Source of the DNA: Nematopogon swammerdamellus
Taxonomy: Eukaryota; Arthropoda; Insecta; Lepidoptera; Adelidae
DNA length: 64,000 bases
Direction: 5' to 3'
Assembly: GCA_946902875.1 (NCBI GenBank)
Contig: OX336354.1
Coordinates: 8,467,247-8,531,246 of the forward strand
Shown here: positions 53,420-64,000 of the stretch, in pieces
How positions within the stretch are numbered: position 1 is the stretch's first letter
Layout: each line of letters begins with the position of its first letter
Made by a program: the position numbers and the translations under genes
The notes under the pieces: generated by a model
Told to the model about the DNA's origin: nothing
What the model saw: only the letters and a program-made list of their open reading frames with translations
The model's database searches: none

Positions 53420-53622
53420 GTATAACATACGTCAATATATTATGAATATATCCTTATAACTCGAGAACCACTATCTATTTACATACGGGTTTCACTGTTA
53501 CATTCTGTCACTTCTCAAGATGGTTTTAAGATATAAATCATACATAACGCTACGTCATCGGCGGCCTGAGCTGTGAGCAAAAAGGCACGCGAAGCGAGGC
53601 CGCGGGCAAAAGCTAGTTTTAC
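53420..53622 (+). repeat. Helitron-like 3' end fragment
   Basis: It ends GCGAAGCGAGGCCGCGGGCA then AAAGCTAGTTTT, which resembles the common lepidopteran Helitron-type terminus (a short CG-rich hairpin, then CTAGT). The longer copy is at 62799-63176. Confidence 0.45.
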
Positions 53623-53639
53623 CTAGTTAGTCATAGCTA

Positions 53640-55090
53640 CACGTGGATAGGGATCACAGCCGCCATGGTATGGAAAATCGGTCCACGGGATCTTCACTCA
53701 AGACTAACGTTCTGCAGTGTAGGAAAGTTAAGTGCCGCTTAAGATAAGTGTAACTTGAAAGCCCCGCATCACGTGCGTGCTGAACGCGATCGGATCGGAT
53801 GTACTAAGGCGCGGGGGTGGGTGGTGTGCTGCGGGGCGGCACCGCTCACCGAGCCCGTTACTTACCGGCGGCCGTCTGACGAAACGAAGCGAGTGGATGT
53901 AACGGTTATCACACCATTATCTGGCTTTTTACACCGTGAACTAGAACCGCCACGCAACGTGGTCGTAGAGGCGTCGCGCTCCTTGAGTTTCTTTGTCTAG
54001 ATGACAAGTGAAAGAAAAGCCATTAAAATCTCAGCGGGACTGTCATCCAATTCGGCTTCTATCAGTTCTACGCGACTTCGGGACCACTCTGTTCCGCTCA
54101 CACAACGGATGGAATGATATTGACGTGCGTTGCATGACCCATGGTCACTCTGAACTAGTATTCTGGCAGGGAAGTCTATTGGGACTTTCACTTTACAAAT
54201 AAATTTCATAGTTCCCTTTGATCACGATGGTCATAGTGACATTCGAAGACCTGTTCCGAACAAAATACTGTAAAATGTTTATAAAACAGTTTATAATCTA
54301 CCGTTTCTTGCGTTTGCTCGCTCGCGTCCACAAGACAGGCGCCGCTATTCCGTCGCTCGCTACTCTACTTGCTAATCTCCCGATCAGACTCACGAGCGGT
54401 TCTCTAGCACTCGAGCCGTATGTATCCACCGCAAGTAGAGATATTACGAACAATGCACGCACTCTTTTGAAAAGCAGTTTGCTTGCTCCGCCAGTTTCAC
54501 TAGTTTCTTTGTCGCCTTCAATACCGTCATTAATGTCGCCATCTCCAATGCCAGCAGCGTCATTATTGACATCGTTTCTTGTGCTGATGATCATCATTAC
54601 AGGACCAGTGAAGCGTGGCGCTTGTCCCACTATCGCAAATTTATCGAAGACAGTGACGGATATACGGATATTCCTTAAAGCTTTGTCAAGTCTGCTTGGT
54701 AAGAATTCTTCGAGATCATGCATATATGCGTTTTACATCGTGAAACTAATATTTGTGTTGTGTTGTAGGGTGAAAATGGAGTTTCGGGTTAAATTTATCA
54801 TTGGGCCTTAATCACGATGTCACTGCCGTCAACGCAGTGTTAATACTGTCTTGAGCTTTTAATATTCTCTTGCGTAATTAGATCCAACAATATGCGCTGG
54901 TTGAATCCGTCAGCTTTCCCTGTGTTCATCTTTTTATCAGATCTTTCGCGTTTGTGTGTCGTACCAGATATATTGAACTAGTCGGTAAAAACTAAACACG
55001 AAAGACCGTAATGAAAAAGAAGTCAAAAGGAAAATTAAAATAACTCTTAATTAAAAAAAAAATATTAGGTATCATTTAAAAGAATTCAAC
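53640..55090. other. Non-coding stretch with a long unassigned ORF
   Basis: The longest frame, 54298-54723 on the minus strand (141 aa), has no recognisable domain; it contains a DGDINDG repeat-like run and basic end. I cannot support it as a gene. Confidence 0.3.
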
Positions 55091-55094
55091 TTAT

Positions 55095-55245
55095 CTCAAT
55101 GACACGGTTACCTACATCACCTACGACATCCATGATTTCAGCCCATAACACCGGGTGAACTAGGTGCCATGTCAGTGCTTCCCTTCATTTCATGTCGGCT
55201 ACACTGAACTGGACGGAATACACGAACTATTTACATAGCCGTTTC
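55095..55245 (-). mobile_element. SINE 3' half
   Basis: A minus-strand SINE from ATGACACGGTTACCTACATC through CCATGTCAGTGCTTCCCTTC to ACATAGCCGTTTCGA. The head is missing. Confidence 0.7.
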
Positions 55246-55719
55246 GAGCGCTCCTGAGTGTGCATTGTCATCAAATGGAAATATGTTTTAAATAAATAAA
55301 ATAAAATAATTTTTATAGCAGTGTCGAGTCTCAATAGACCTTCATTCAGTAAGATAATGGAAGGAGTATACAGTTGTTTGTTGCGAGATCTACGTTGAAT
55401 ATATAAATATTTCAATAGTTAGTGAAGGGAGAGTAGCGCGTCCTCGAAATTATTCATTGATAAACTGTACGCAGTTTCCTGTCAACGTACACTCCCGAAG
55501 GCGGGTGGAAATCGATCAATACAACAACAACATGGAGGGCCCCCGGGCGCGTGACCCAACTGATAACTTCGAAGCGAGTTTAGCAATAACCTTACAATAG
55601 ATTAACTTGTTACAAACAACGAAGTACTTAGTACAGGTCATCGAGATCATCCATAAAGTAATTTTTTGTTGACTCGCCTCATTATGAAACAAATTATCGT
55701 AATACTTTAGGTCAGAGCA

Positions 55720-55775
55720 TGTGCTCTATCTAACCCCTCTGACTCAGCAACCCATACGGGATTGCACAAAAAAAG
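55720..55775 (-). repeat. SINE-like scrap
   Basis: GCATGTGCTCTATCTAACCC through CCATACGGGATTGCAC with an A run is a truncated GTAATCC-family copy. Confidence 0.45.
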
Positions 55776-56021
55776 GAGCAATTAGTCTAGATTTTGTTTC
55801 TAATCAAAGGGCTGATCTACTTTGTACAGACTTCAGAAGCAAATGAATTCTCGAAAAGCTGTTATTGTCTCACTGCCGTTGAGTTGTTTTAATACCCTTT
55901 TATCCTCATCCATCACCCAAAGGCGAAGTCTATCTCAGTGAATTGCTGCTACCGTTTTGTCTATATAATTTCTGTTCTATACGAATTTCTATTACCCTGC
56001 GAAGTTTCTTTTTTTTTTTTA

Positions 56022-56370
56022 TGTAAGCCAACATGGGTGGCTGTGTCGAGTGACCAGTGGTACAGTCGAGAGAGCTAAAAACACCTCTCCTCGCGAAACC
56101 ACGCTCAGTGAAACGCCATGCCAGAAGATTTTCGGGCTGTTGTTAGGCTGTCTAGGCTGTTGATACGACGTTTGAAGACTTGAAGAAGGTTAAAGGATTC
56201 GGAAACACACTCGCCGGAAGACAGTTCCACGCCCTAGCGGTGCGACAAAGAAACGATTTTGAGAACCGATGGGTTCTCAAAAGCCCAGTTCTTCTTCGTG
56301 GGTGTAATTGAATCGGACAGAACAAATAGTGACAAGTTCGACTGCAGTCTAACTGCCATAAGAATGCTCA
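56022..56370 (-). repeat. LINE 3' end, chimeric
   Basis: The first part (CATGGGTGGCTGTGTCGAGT through GTTCCACGCCCTAGCGGTGC) matches 28863-29110. After about 56283 it switches to the inverted repeat of 7308-7440. The switch point may be a recombination or a template jump. Confidence 0.55.
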
Positions 56371-57169
56371 GTAAACAATAAACAATGTGCGATTGGTGCT
56401 CTTGTTCGCCAGACGAAGAAAACTTGGCGATTTCTGTTGAAAACATACTTACTCTGTAATGTGTCACTATGTAATATGTACGTACATTCACATTTTACAT
56501 TCAGTTAAAATACGCAACTCGCGGGCGCAATCACTGAGTATTCATAACACCAGACGAAGATGTATCCGTTGAAAGAGAAATTAACGAGCATCTTCCCACA
56601 CGTACTCTACACAAAGACAAAAAGTTAAAAAGATCTCACGGTCGTTGCGCAGGCGCCGACCACGTTCCGAAACACGCAAACCGTGCACCAATGTAAGTGT
56701 AACCTCCGATATCGTCATCAGGCGCGTTACAAAGTGTAACAGAAACGAGGACAGGTAACTACCACAAAAAATGCGAGGTGAAGATTCGTTGCCAAGATCT
56801 GAATTAGATAATTTTAACGGTCGACCAAAATAAATCGAAGCTCAAAGTACATCACTAATTAATGAGACAGATTTAATTTATTTTTTGCTATCCACAGGGC
56901 ATTAAGTGAACCCCTGATGCAAGAATGTAAAATACTGACTACATTTTTCCAAGCATTTTTTTGTTTTCAAGCAAGTTTTGGAGAATTATTTAATAGGTAC
57001 TATGGGCTGGCAAAGCCGCGAGGCGGCTAAAGTCCTATTAAAATAAAGAAAAAACAATCAATAATTTATTAATTAGGTACCAGCGGTATTGATGACATGG
57101 ATATCTCCCGTAATGGGTATGAGTGATCTTCCACAATGGCGTAACAGGTCGAAAGTCGTAACTCGTAGA

Positions 57170-57470
57170 CAAAATGTCTAATTTTTAGGATTCCGTATCC
57201 GTCGTATGGGACCCTATTACTAAGCCTACGCGCCGTCTGTCTGTCTCTGTCTGTCCGAGGGCTTATCTCTTGAACGGGGGTCCTAAAAAGTATACGCATA
57301 CGCGCGCTATATACCGAAAACAGTGTGAAACATTTTAACTAATCATGAATTTTAACTAATATGAAGCATTTCATAAAACACGCCATAGATGGCGTGAGTG
57401 GCGCTGACCATGACATGGCGATACGGAACCCTCGGTGCGCGAGTTTGACTCGCACTTGGCCGGTTTTTTT
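57170..57470 (+). repeat. Interspersed repeat ending TTGGCCGG
   Basis: It begins TTTTTAGGATTCCGTATCCG and ends GACTCGCACTTGGCCGGTTT. A second copy lies at 59472-59842. The CTGTCTGTCTGTC middle and CACGCCATAGATGGCGTGAG hairpin are shared. The family is common in Lepidoptera; ends TTCCGTA/TACGGAACC suggest a non-autonomous DNA element. Confidence 0.6.
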
Positions 57471-58419
57471 TTTCGGTAAAACCATACCCTTCTCTATTCG
57501 AAGGACGACGCTATGGTGAAACTCTATTCGGAAATCCCCAAACGAGCAACACCACCACGAAAGACGAAGGATAATAGGCAGGTACGATTACGAAAAAAGT
57601 TGTAGACCACGTTTGAAACGCGGGTAAGCTAAAATTCTTAACCTGTATTTTGGCTTACGATCTGTATTGTTTGGAATGACGCACATCTGCATGTATTCGT
57701 ACCGATCCCATCAATATGTTTTCACTGCGTTAACTAGATGAACATGGTTCCGAAACTGCAAACTTTTGCTAAGCTCAACAATACATACTAGGCCGTGTTG
57801 GTAGTGAGTAGTCAACTATTATGATTGATTAAGTTGATTATAGTCAACGGAGCGGTTAGTTGTCACGAAAGTCACGCCTTATTAATTTTCGATGATTCAC
57901 AGAATAATATTATCATGTGGGATTGAACTAACGGCTCATGTCACACCTACGCGATGCTTTACAAATTCGTTGCGATACAACACATTAAATGAACGTTCAC
58001 AGATTGATGAGTACAGTGCAAAATCGGTGCGCTAGTATGAAGATGGGTTACTATTCTTATTTTACTATGCCCAATATTGGTTGCCATTACTTAAAACTTC
58101 AATAGAAACTGTTTACATTCTTGAATTACCCGAGTAAATAGTTTGGATGTATCATATGATGATGATAAATGTGATATCATGTGTAGGCTACCTAAATAAA
58201 TCCCTTTTAGAAGGTTAAATAATAATAATAAGACAGTAGCCCTACTAAGTCCGTGAATATTCTTGATAGAATTTGCATCAAATTGTCATGTCAAATTGTA
58301 ATCCTGTACTACATTCATAAGTTCCTTTCGTTTGGATAAATACGTAGCCTGCGTATGAAGATTTATATTAGACATAGATATACACATTGTATACGCTTTT
58401 TTATCATGTTTAATATAAC

Positions 58420-58600
58420 AGGGTGTTCGGCACATCGACCGAATTTTTTTTTGTAGGTATGTGGGGTCATTTACAACGTTTTGACCCATGATACCTTTTA
58501 TCAGGTGTCACGTGGTATCGAGATACGATTTTTTTCTTTAATTTTGAAAATTACCAAAATCCCAGCTTTGAACCCTTGTAACTTTTTTATTTTTGATTTT
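58420..58600 (+). repeat. Single end of a CAGGGTGTTC element
   Basis: ATAACAGGGTGTTCGGCACA resembles the start of mariner-type MITEs such as 45184. No inverted right end was found within 1 kb, so it is probably truncated. Confidence 0.4.
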
Positions 58601-59471
58601 ATCAGCACGAAATAAAATTTATTGGATTTTACGATGTACCTAGATCCTTGTTCTAGAAAAAATATTATTTTATGAAGTTAATACCATGAAAAGGACTTAT
58701 TATGATGACCTCCCAAAGTCCCGAGAACGAGTAAAAATATGACAGAATCTTATTTATGTATATATTTATGTATAAATAATTATTTTCTTAATTTATTAAA
58801 AAAATATATTGATGAATCTTATATGTATAGGGATTATAATTTCAAAAGTAATGAACCAGTGTTTTGAGGTTGCTTTCGCATGCTGGATTCCTGTCCTGCC
58901 ATACGTATTGAATTGCTAATAAACGTTTTTAATTGTAATATCTATTTACGTGTCTTTTCATTTTCATTGTAATTTTCTACTAGTATAATGTATAATTGTT
59001 AAATTATGCACAAAATATGTATTAGCATGAAACAATACGTAAAACTGACTGATACAAGACGCAGTAATGATAGGGAATTAAATTATTCAATTTGTTAATT
59101 CTAATTATGTATTTGTTATTAGTTATTACTGAAATAAATGTATTATGAATACGTACGTATAGCGAGATGTTACCTCTAATACTAGACATTTCTCGTATTT
59201 CTCACCTCGTTTCTCACATAATCTCGCTTTCCGTGATTGTTCTACTGTGAATTTATCTTTACTCTGATGTTCGCCGGCAGCTTTTTATGCTATAAATGAA
59301 CTTAATATCCATTTGTCGTTATAATGTGAGGTTAATTGTCCAGCTAATTGTTTACTGAATACAAGTTTGTTTATAGCCTGGATGCACTCGCACTGTGTGT
59401 GTACTTACTCACATCACATCACACGTGTTTTGTGTCAGCTATCGGGAACAGTGCGGTGCTCGTTTTGTTAT

Positions 59472-59842
59472 AATTTTTAGGGTTCCGTATCCATACGAAA
59501 GTCTATTACTAATCCTACGCCGTCTGTCTGTCTGTCTATCTGTCCGTCTGTCTGTCCGAAGGCTGTATCTCTTGAACCGTAATAGGTAGCCCGTTGAAAT
59601 TTTCACAGAATATGTGTTATTATGGCCGATAGGTATAACAAATAATAAAAATAAGAAACTAAGAAGTGTATGCGCGCCATCTACCGAAAACAGTATGAAG
59701 CATTTAAACTAATCATGAATTTTAACTAATATAAGGCATTTAATAAAACACGCCATAGATGGCGTGAGTGGCGCGGACCATGACATGGCGATACGGAACC
59801 CTCGATGCGCGAGTTCGACTCGCACTTAGCCGGTTTTTTTAT
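59472..59842 (+). repeat. Second copy of the TTGGCCGG-ended repeat
   Basis: It matches 57176-57466, including GCGCGCCATCTACCGAAAAC and GACCATGACATGGCGATACG, with an 80-bp segment (59595-59670) not in the other copy. Confidence 0.6.
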
Positions 59843-60547
59843 GGTCGACGCGTATACTATTTTCTGCCACACTCAGGTGTACGGTTAGTTTTATTAAGGC
59901 CATCAGTTTGTTTTTATCTGTTGATTCTGTTTGACGTTATTGTCAAATTGTTGTCACCGTTTTCAGAAAACAGTAGAGCTGGTAAATTCTAGGTAAATGG
60001 CCCGTTGATAGCATTAAACTTTTCCCAGTAGGCCCCCTCCTACCTACGAGATCACGCAATAAATTATCTGCTCCCCGGACGATAGTGCGCTATAATTGGA
60101 AATACTTTCGCACCATCTTTTAACGTCCGAAAAAGAAAATGCCCAACTGCAATATTAAAGCTGCGCACATCCTCCCGGAGCGGAGCGGAGGCGTCCGGAG
60201 CTCCCTCGGGACCGTTGTGCCTCCCCTCGCTCTATACGCTTCCCCTGACCCCTCCCCACGCCGCTCTGGAGGCCTCGTTGACTCTTACCCTCTTCGCCTT
60301 AGGGAGAATTTCCTTGGGCGGCCTGTTCCAGCAGCTCCACTGTGCTACCGTTTTGTGCTAATCCTGCAAGGGAAACTAGTTTTAGTCCATCTTGTGGAGG
60401 TTGTTCATTTTATATCGATTTTTGGATTCAATCGTTAATGTCATTCAGAACATTTAGGCTCTTGGCTCTTCAGATATACACTGAGTAGTTTCCTTATAGG
60501 ATACACGCGACAAAAACAAAAATGACGACGAACCCATACTGAATATA

Positions 60548-61695
60548 CAGGCTGGCCCAGTTATAGTAGTCCAAAATTTTTTTTTAGATAGAGGACGTCA
60601 TGTTGACACATTTAAACAAAACATTAGTTTCGCGAAAATCAATAGTTTAGAAGTTATGATTTTTTTAAACTTTTTTTTAAATTTCTCTATTTTAGTCACA
60701 TAAACCGCTCTAGTTGGATATCTATTCCACAAAATTGAATAAAATTTGGTATGGAAGTAGAGGAGACATGTAGCTAGTACGTAATTAATAGTTTTTAGGT
60801 TTACCTCTAGACTGTACTGTTTCTATAGCCCTTTCAGTGAATTTTTGTTCAGTTTACATTAAAACTGATTAATTTTTTAAAAATCACTGTGAACAAAAAA
60901 AGTACTACCGGAGATTTGCCTATGCCCTTAAAAACTACCTATACATATCACAATTCTCCAGACCAAGAATTGTAGTGGTGTTACAATTGTAACATATTCA
61001 AAATTAACATCATTTGTACAAAGTCACTACAATAAAAAGTGACGATTACCTTAAATTTTAAAATCTTATTTTTTTCACAACGTTAGTTCAACTAAAATTT
61101 AACATTATTCACAAACCTGTCTCTAACAGCGCTAATCTACACATAAAAAAACTGCTTAGAAATGTTTTAAAAAAATTAGATTTTAAAAATTAAGGTAATC
61201 GTCACTTTTTATTGTAGTGACTTTGTACAAATGATGTTAATTTTGAATATGTTACAATTGTAACACCAGTACAATTTTTGGTCTGGAGAATTGTGATATG
61301 TATAGGTAGTTTTTAAGGGCACGGGCAAATCTCCGGTAGTACTTTTTTTGTTCACAGTGATTTTAAAAAAATTGATCACTTTTAATGTAAACTGAACAAA
61401 ATTCACTGAAAGGGCTATAGCAACAGTACAGTCCAGGAGTAAACCTAAAAACTATTCATTACGTACTAGCTACATGTCTCCTCTACTTCCATACCAAATT
61501 TTATTCGATTTTGTGGAATAGATATCCAACTAGAGCGCTTTATGTGACTAAAATAGATAAATTTCAAAAACACTTAAAAAAAATCATAACTTCTAAACCA
61601 TTGATTTTCGCGGAACTAATGTTTTTTTTAAATGAGACAACATGATGTCCTCCATCTAAAAAAAAAATTTGGACCACTATAACTGGGCCACCCTG
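60548..61695. mobile_element. 1148-bp foldback element, TA-flanked
   Basis: The ends CAGGCTGGCCCAGTTATAGT and ACTATAACTGGGCCACCCTG are inverted and flanked by TA. The two arms pair over about 520 bp each with few differences, around a loop near 61070-61170. CAGGSTGGCCCA ends and TA flanks fit Tc1/mariner. No ORF is preserved, so it may form a very long hairpin RNA if transcribed. Confidence 0.8.
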
Positions 61696-61730
61696 TATAT
61701 ACATTTATGTCATCATTAGATAGATATATA

Positions 61731-62484
61731 TGCGTTTGTTGTGTTGTGTTAGTCGTGTTTCTTCGTGGCGAAATAAATGTCTGAATCTGAATACTAGACT
61801 CTAAGTGAACGCAGCCTACAATCGGCTATAAAAACGGATACAGACCTGTAGATAAGATGTATGTAGAACAATTCCGCCACTTGCGCTCGCACAGTGTTCC
61901 GAGATGCGTACAGCAAGCTAATGAGTGTGACAACTGACAAGGTTATACAGGTGTGTCAGTGCAATATTACTAACGTTGTTTCTTCATTTATTAGATAGAT
62001 ATGCGTTTGTTGTGTTGTGTTAGTTGTGTTTCTTTGTGGCGAAATAAATGTCTGAATCTGAATACTAGACTCTAAGTGAACGCAGCCTACAATCGGCTAT
62101 AAAAACGGATACAGACCTGTAGATAAGATGTACGTAGAACAATTTCGCCACTTGCGCTCGCATAGTGTTCCGAGATGCGTACAGCAAGCTAATGAGTGTG
62201 ACAACTGACAAGGTTATACAGGTGTGTCAGTGCAATATTGCTAACGTTGTTTCTTCATTTATTAGATAGATATGCGTTTGTTGTGTTGTGTTAATTGTGT
62301 TTCTCCGTGGCGAAATAAATGTCTGAATCTACTACACTCTAAGTGAACGCAGCCTACAATCGGCTATAAAAACGGAGACAGACCTGTAGATAGGATGTAT
62401 TTAGAACAATTCCGCCACTTGCGCTCGCATAGTGTTCCGAGATGCGTACATCAAGCGCAATGTGTGTGACAAGGTTATACAGGT
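61731..62484 (+). repeat. 271-bp tandem repeat, about 2.8 copies
   Basis: TGCGTTTGTTGTGTTGTGTT starts at 61731, 62002 and 62273, a period of 271 bp. The copies are over 90% alike by eye. Each unit has GGCTATAAAAACGGA and an AATAAATGTCTGAATCTGAA stretch, which resembles a LINE tail microsatellite. The third copy is cut short near 62484. Confidence 0.8.
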
Positions 62485-62798
62485 GTGTATCTACTTTTTG
62501 AGCCGACTGTATGAATTGCTCAGTGTCTACTTACTTCCGTGCTCGCGGTGACGGCTCTCCGCCACGCTCCGTAGATTCACTTCAATCAATGATGCAGTGG
62601 AGCATTGCGACCCGCGATCTGTGTACGCCGAGTATCTCATACATACTTACTACGTTACCTACTCGTAGGTAGACATAGGCACTCATGCATTACCATCTCC
62701 CCTCTCAGTGCCAGTGTTCGATCACTTCGGTTGATCACCTTTCTTCACTCACCTTTACGTACCTATTCTGTTTCTTTTCTATCATCCATCAATCAATA

Positions 62799-63176
62799 CT
62801 AATAATAAATCTGTAAGGGATGATCGTGGAGTAAGTTACTTTGTTTTATGAGATACTGAGTTTGTAGACTCTATGTATGATACTAAAACTAAATTGATGA
62901 TTTTTAGAAATATTTTCTGTATGTATGTATGTATGTATGTTCATCCATAACTCTTAAACCGATCATCTGAATTTCATGAAACTTAGTACAAGCACATTTA
63001 CCTATATGAGACACAGGATAGGCTGAATAAAATTCAGTTTCGGTTACGCTAAGATGTGGCTCTCATACAAGCCGAATTGGTTCGCGCGCCGAAATAAAAG
63101 TACGGTAGCAGGTTTACTCACTTTCTTCTTTTTAAATAGGAATTTCACGCGAGCGAAGCCGCAGGCCAAAGCTAGT
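62799..63176 (+). mobile_element. Helitron-like non-autonomous element
   Basis: It starts near TACTAATAATAAATCTG, contains a (TGTA)n tract (62921-62940) and CTCTTAAACCGATCATCTGA, and ends GCGAGCGAAGCCGCAGGCCA then AAGCTAGT. The CTAGT end after a CG-rich hairpin is the Helitron pattern in Lepidoptera. There is no inverted repeat or target duplication, as expected. Confidence 0.5.
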
Positions 63177-63812
63177 CTTTAATAATGCAAGAATTGTTTA
63201 TGAAATGTATGTTCATTCATAGGTGTCACACGTTCGTGAGTTTCCTCGGTAAAGCCATGCCTTTTTGACTCGCTGCCGCCTCGTAAACACCGCATTTGGT
63301 TTACATATCCTCATTCAGGGAGAATCATCGCTCACGCACGAAAAGTAACCATTCATATCTTACAATAGGCATACGTTATTCAGTGTAGCATTCTCTGTAC
63401 ACAATGTGTTCCGCATCATTTTGCGACTGCCTTCTGAGTTGTATTGTCCAGCTCCTTTATCTTAGCACCTACATCCATTGATGCTAGAATACATATTCCT
63501 ACGATAACTATTCGTGAGACGAACGAAGATAGCTCATACGGATTGTAAGAGTGTACGTACACGCACGAGGTCCCTCATTTTCACGGTTCTCGAACTCGAA
63601 AGAGACCGGTCCCGCGCACGACTATTGTTGGGATTCGAGCCGAGAGGGCTCCGGCCTCCGCCCTTGCTCCCTGTTGTCCACAGTGTACCGCTTCCGATGA
63701 ATTATTTGCATGGTGCGTGGAGCAGAGTGGGCTCGCGCCATTAGTGTGATGTTGAATTTGGAACGTTGATTCTTTTATTTCGTAAAATTTAGGCAAACAA
63801 GCTCTTACTCTT

Positions 63813-64000
63813 AGCCTCGGTAGCTCAGTGGTGCTGTCGGTCGACTGTTGTTAAGCAACCCTGAGCGCGGTCAGTACTTGGATGGGTGACCGTTCGACCG
63901 TTGTAGGCTGACCGTGGTTCGGATTCCACGTAAAACTGTAGTTCCCTATCCTTCCTACCTTACTAGGTGGTATAGGGTCTATCCCGCTCGCGTTGGTATC
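63813..64000 (+). mobile_element. SINE, 5S-headed, cut by the window end
   Basis: TAGCCTCGGTAGCTCAGTGG, then GCGGTCAGTACTTGGATGGG, then CACGTAAAACTGTAG and CTAGGTGG match 13894-14100 closely. The body continues past the window. Confidence 0.75.

Noticed and set aside
53755..54000. 81-aa + strand ORF
   Set aside because: No motif, composition like its surroundings, no splice or promoter support.
54298..54723. 141-aa minus-strand ORF as a gene
   Set aside because: No known domain, splice context or neighbour support; length is within chance for this window size.

Overview
The window looks like nuclear DNA from a moth or butterfly (Lepidoptera). It is AT-rich, with GC-rich exons bounded by GT..AG introns. 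It is packed with SINE, LINE, mariner, Transib, hAT, Harbinger and Helitron-type debris of kinds common in Lepidoptera. The species cannot be named from sequence alone. Two protein-coding genes can be rebuilt completely, with splice phases that agree at every junction, and a third gene may begin inside the window.

Region 0.7-19 kb (+): the SWI/SNF (BAP/PBAP) subunit SMARCE1/BAF57 (Drosophila Bap111/dalao). The rebuilt CDS has 14 exons and encodes 600 aa: an HMG box, a conserved BAF57 region with a coiled coil, and a long Gly/Pro/His/Tyr-rich tail. The notable discovery is a pair of homologous, apparently mutually exclusive exons directly after the HMG box (4437-4512 and 5679-5760). Using both gives an immediate TGA and using neither gives an immediate TAG, so only one-at-a-time splicing yields full-length protein. 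Introns hold many MITEs and SINEs plus Tc1/mariner and LINE remnants.

Region 19-28 kb: 3' flank of SMARCE1, then a nested transposon cluster. A pair of 45-bp inverted repeats about 6 kb apart encloses a SINE, a small MITE, LINE scraps and an almost complete but frameshifted Jockey-like non-LTR retrotransposon (about 22.84-27.69 kb).

Region 28-34 kb (-): RBM41, an RRM protein related to the U11/U12-65K protein of the minor spliceosome, rebuilt as 6 exons and 394 aa. It is convergent with SMARCE1. About 1.4 kb upstream of its start, on the + strand, lies a CpG-rich promoter-like block ending in a possible first coding exon (35151-35180). Its downstream exons are not visible here, and the rest of the window may be its first intron.

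Region 35-64 kb: no further gene could be supported. The landmarks are mobile elements: a piggyBac-like element with repeated subterminal motifs; a 4.2-kb foldback Transib derivative with CACAGTG termini and a CGCCG target duplication, carrying two facing copies of a RAG1-like transposase C-terminus and interrupted by a TA-flanked MITE and an hAT MITE; a 653-bp Harbinger derivative that joins the starts of its MADF and nuclease genes; a 1.15-kb mariner-type foldback; a 271-bp tandem repeat; and Helitron-like ends.
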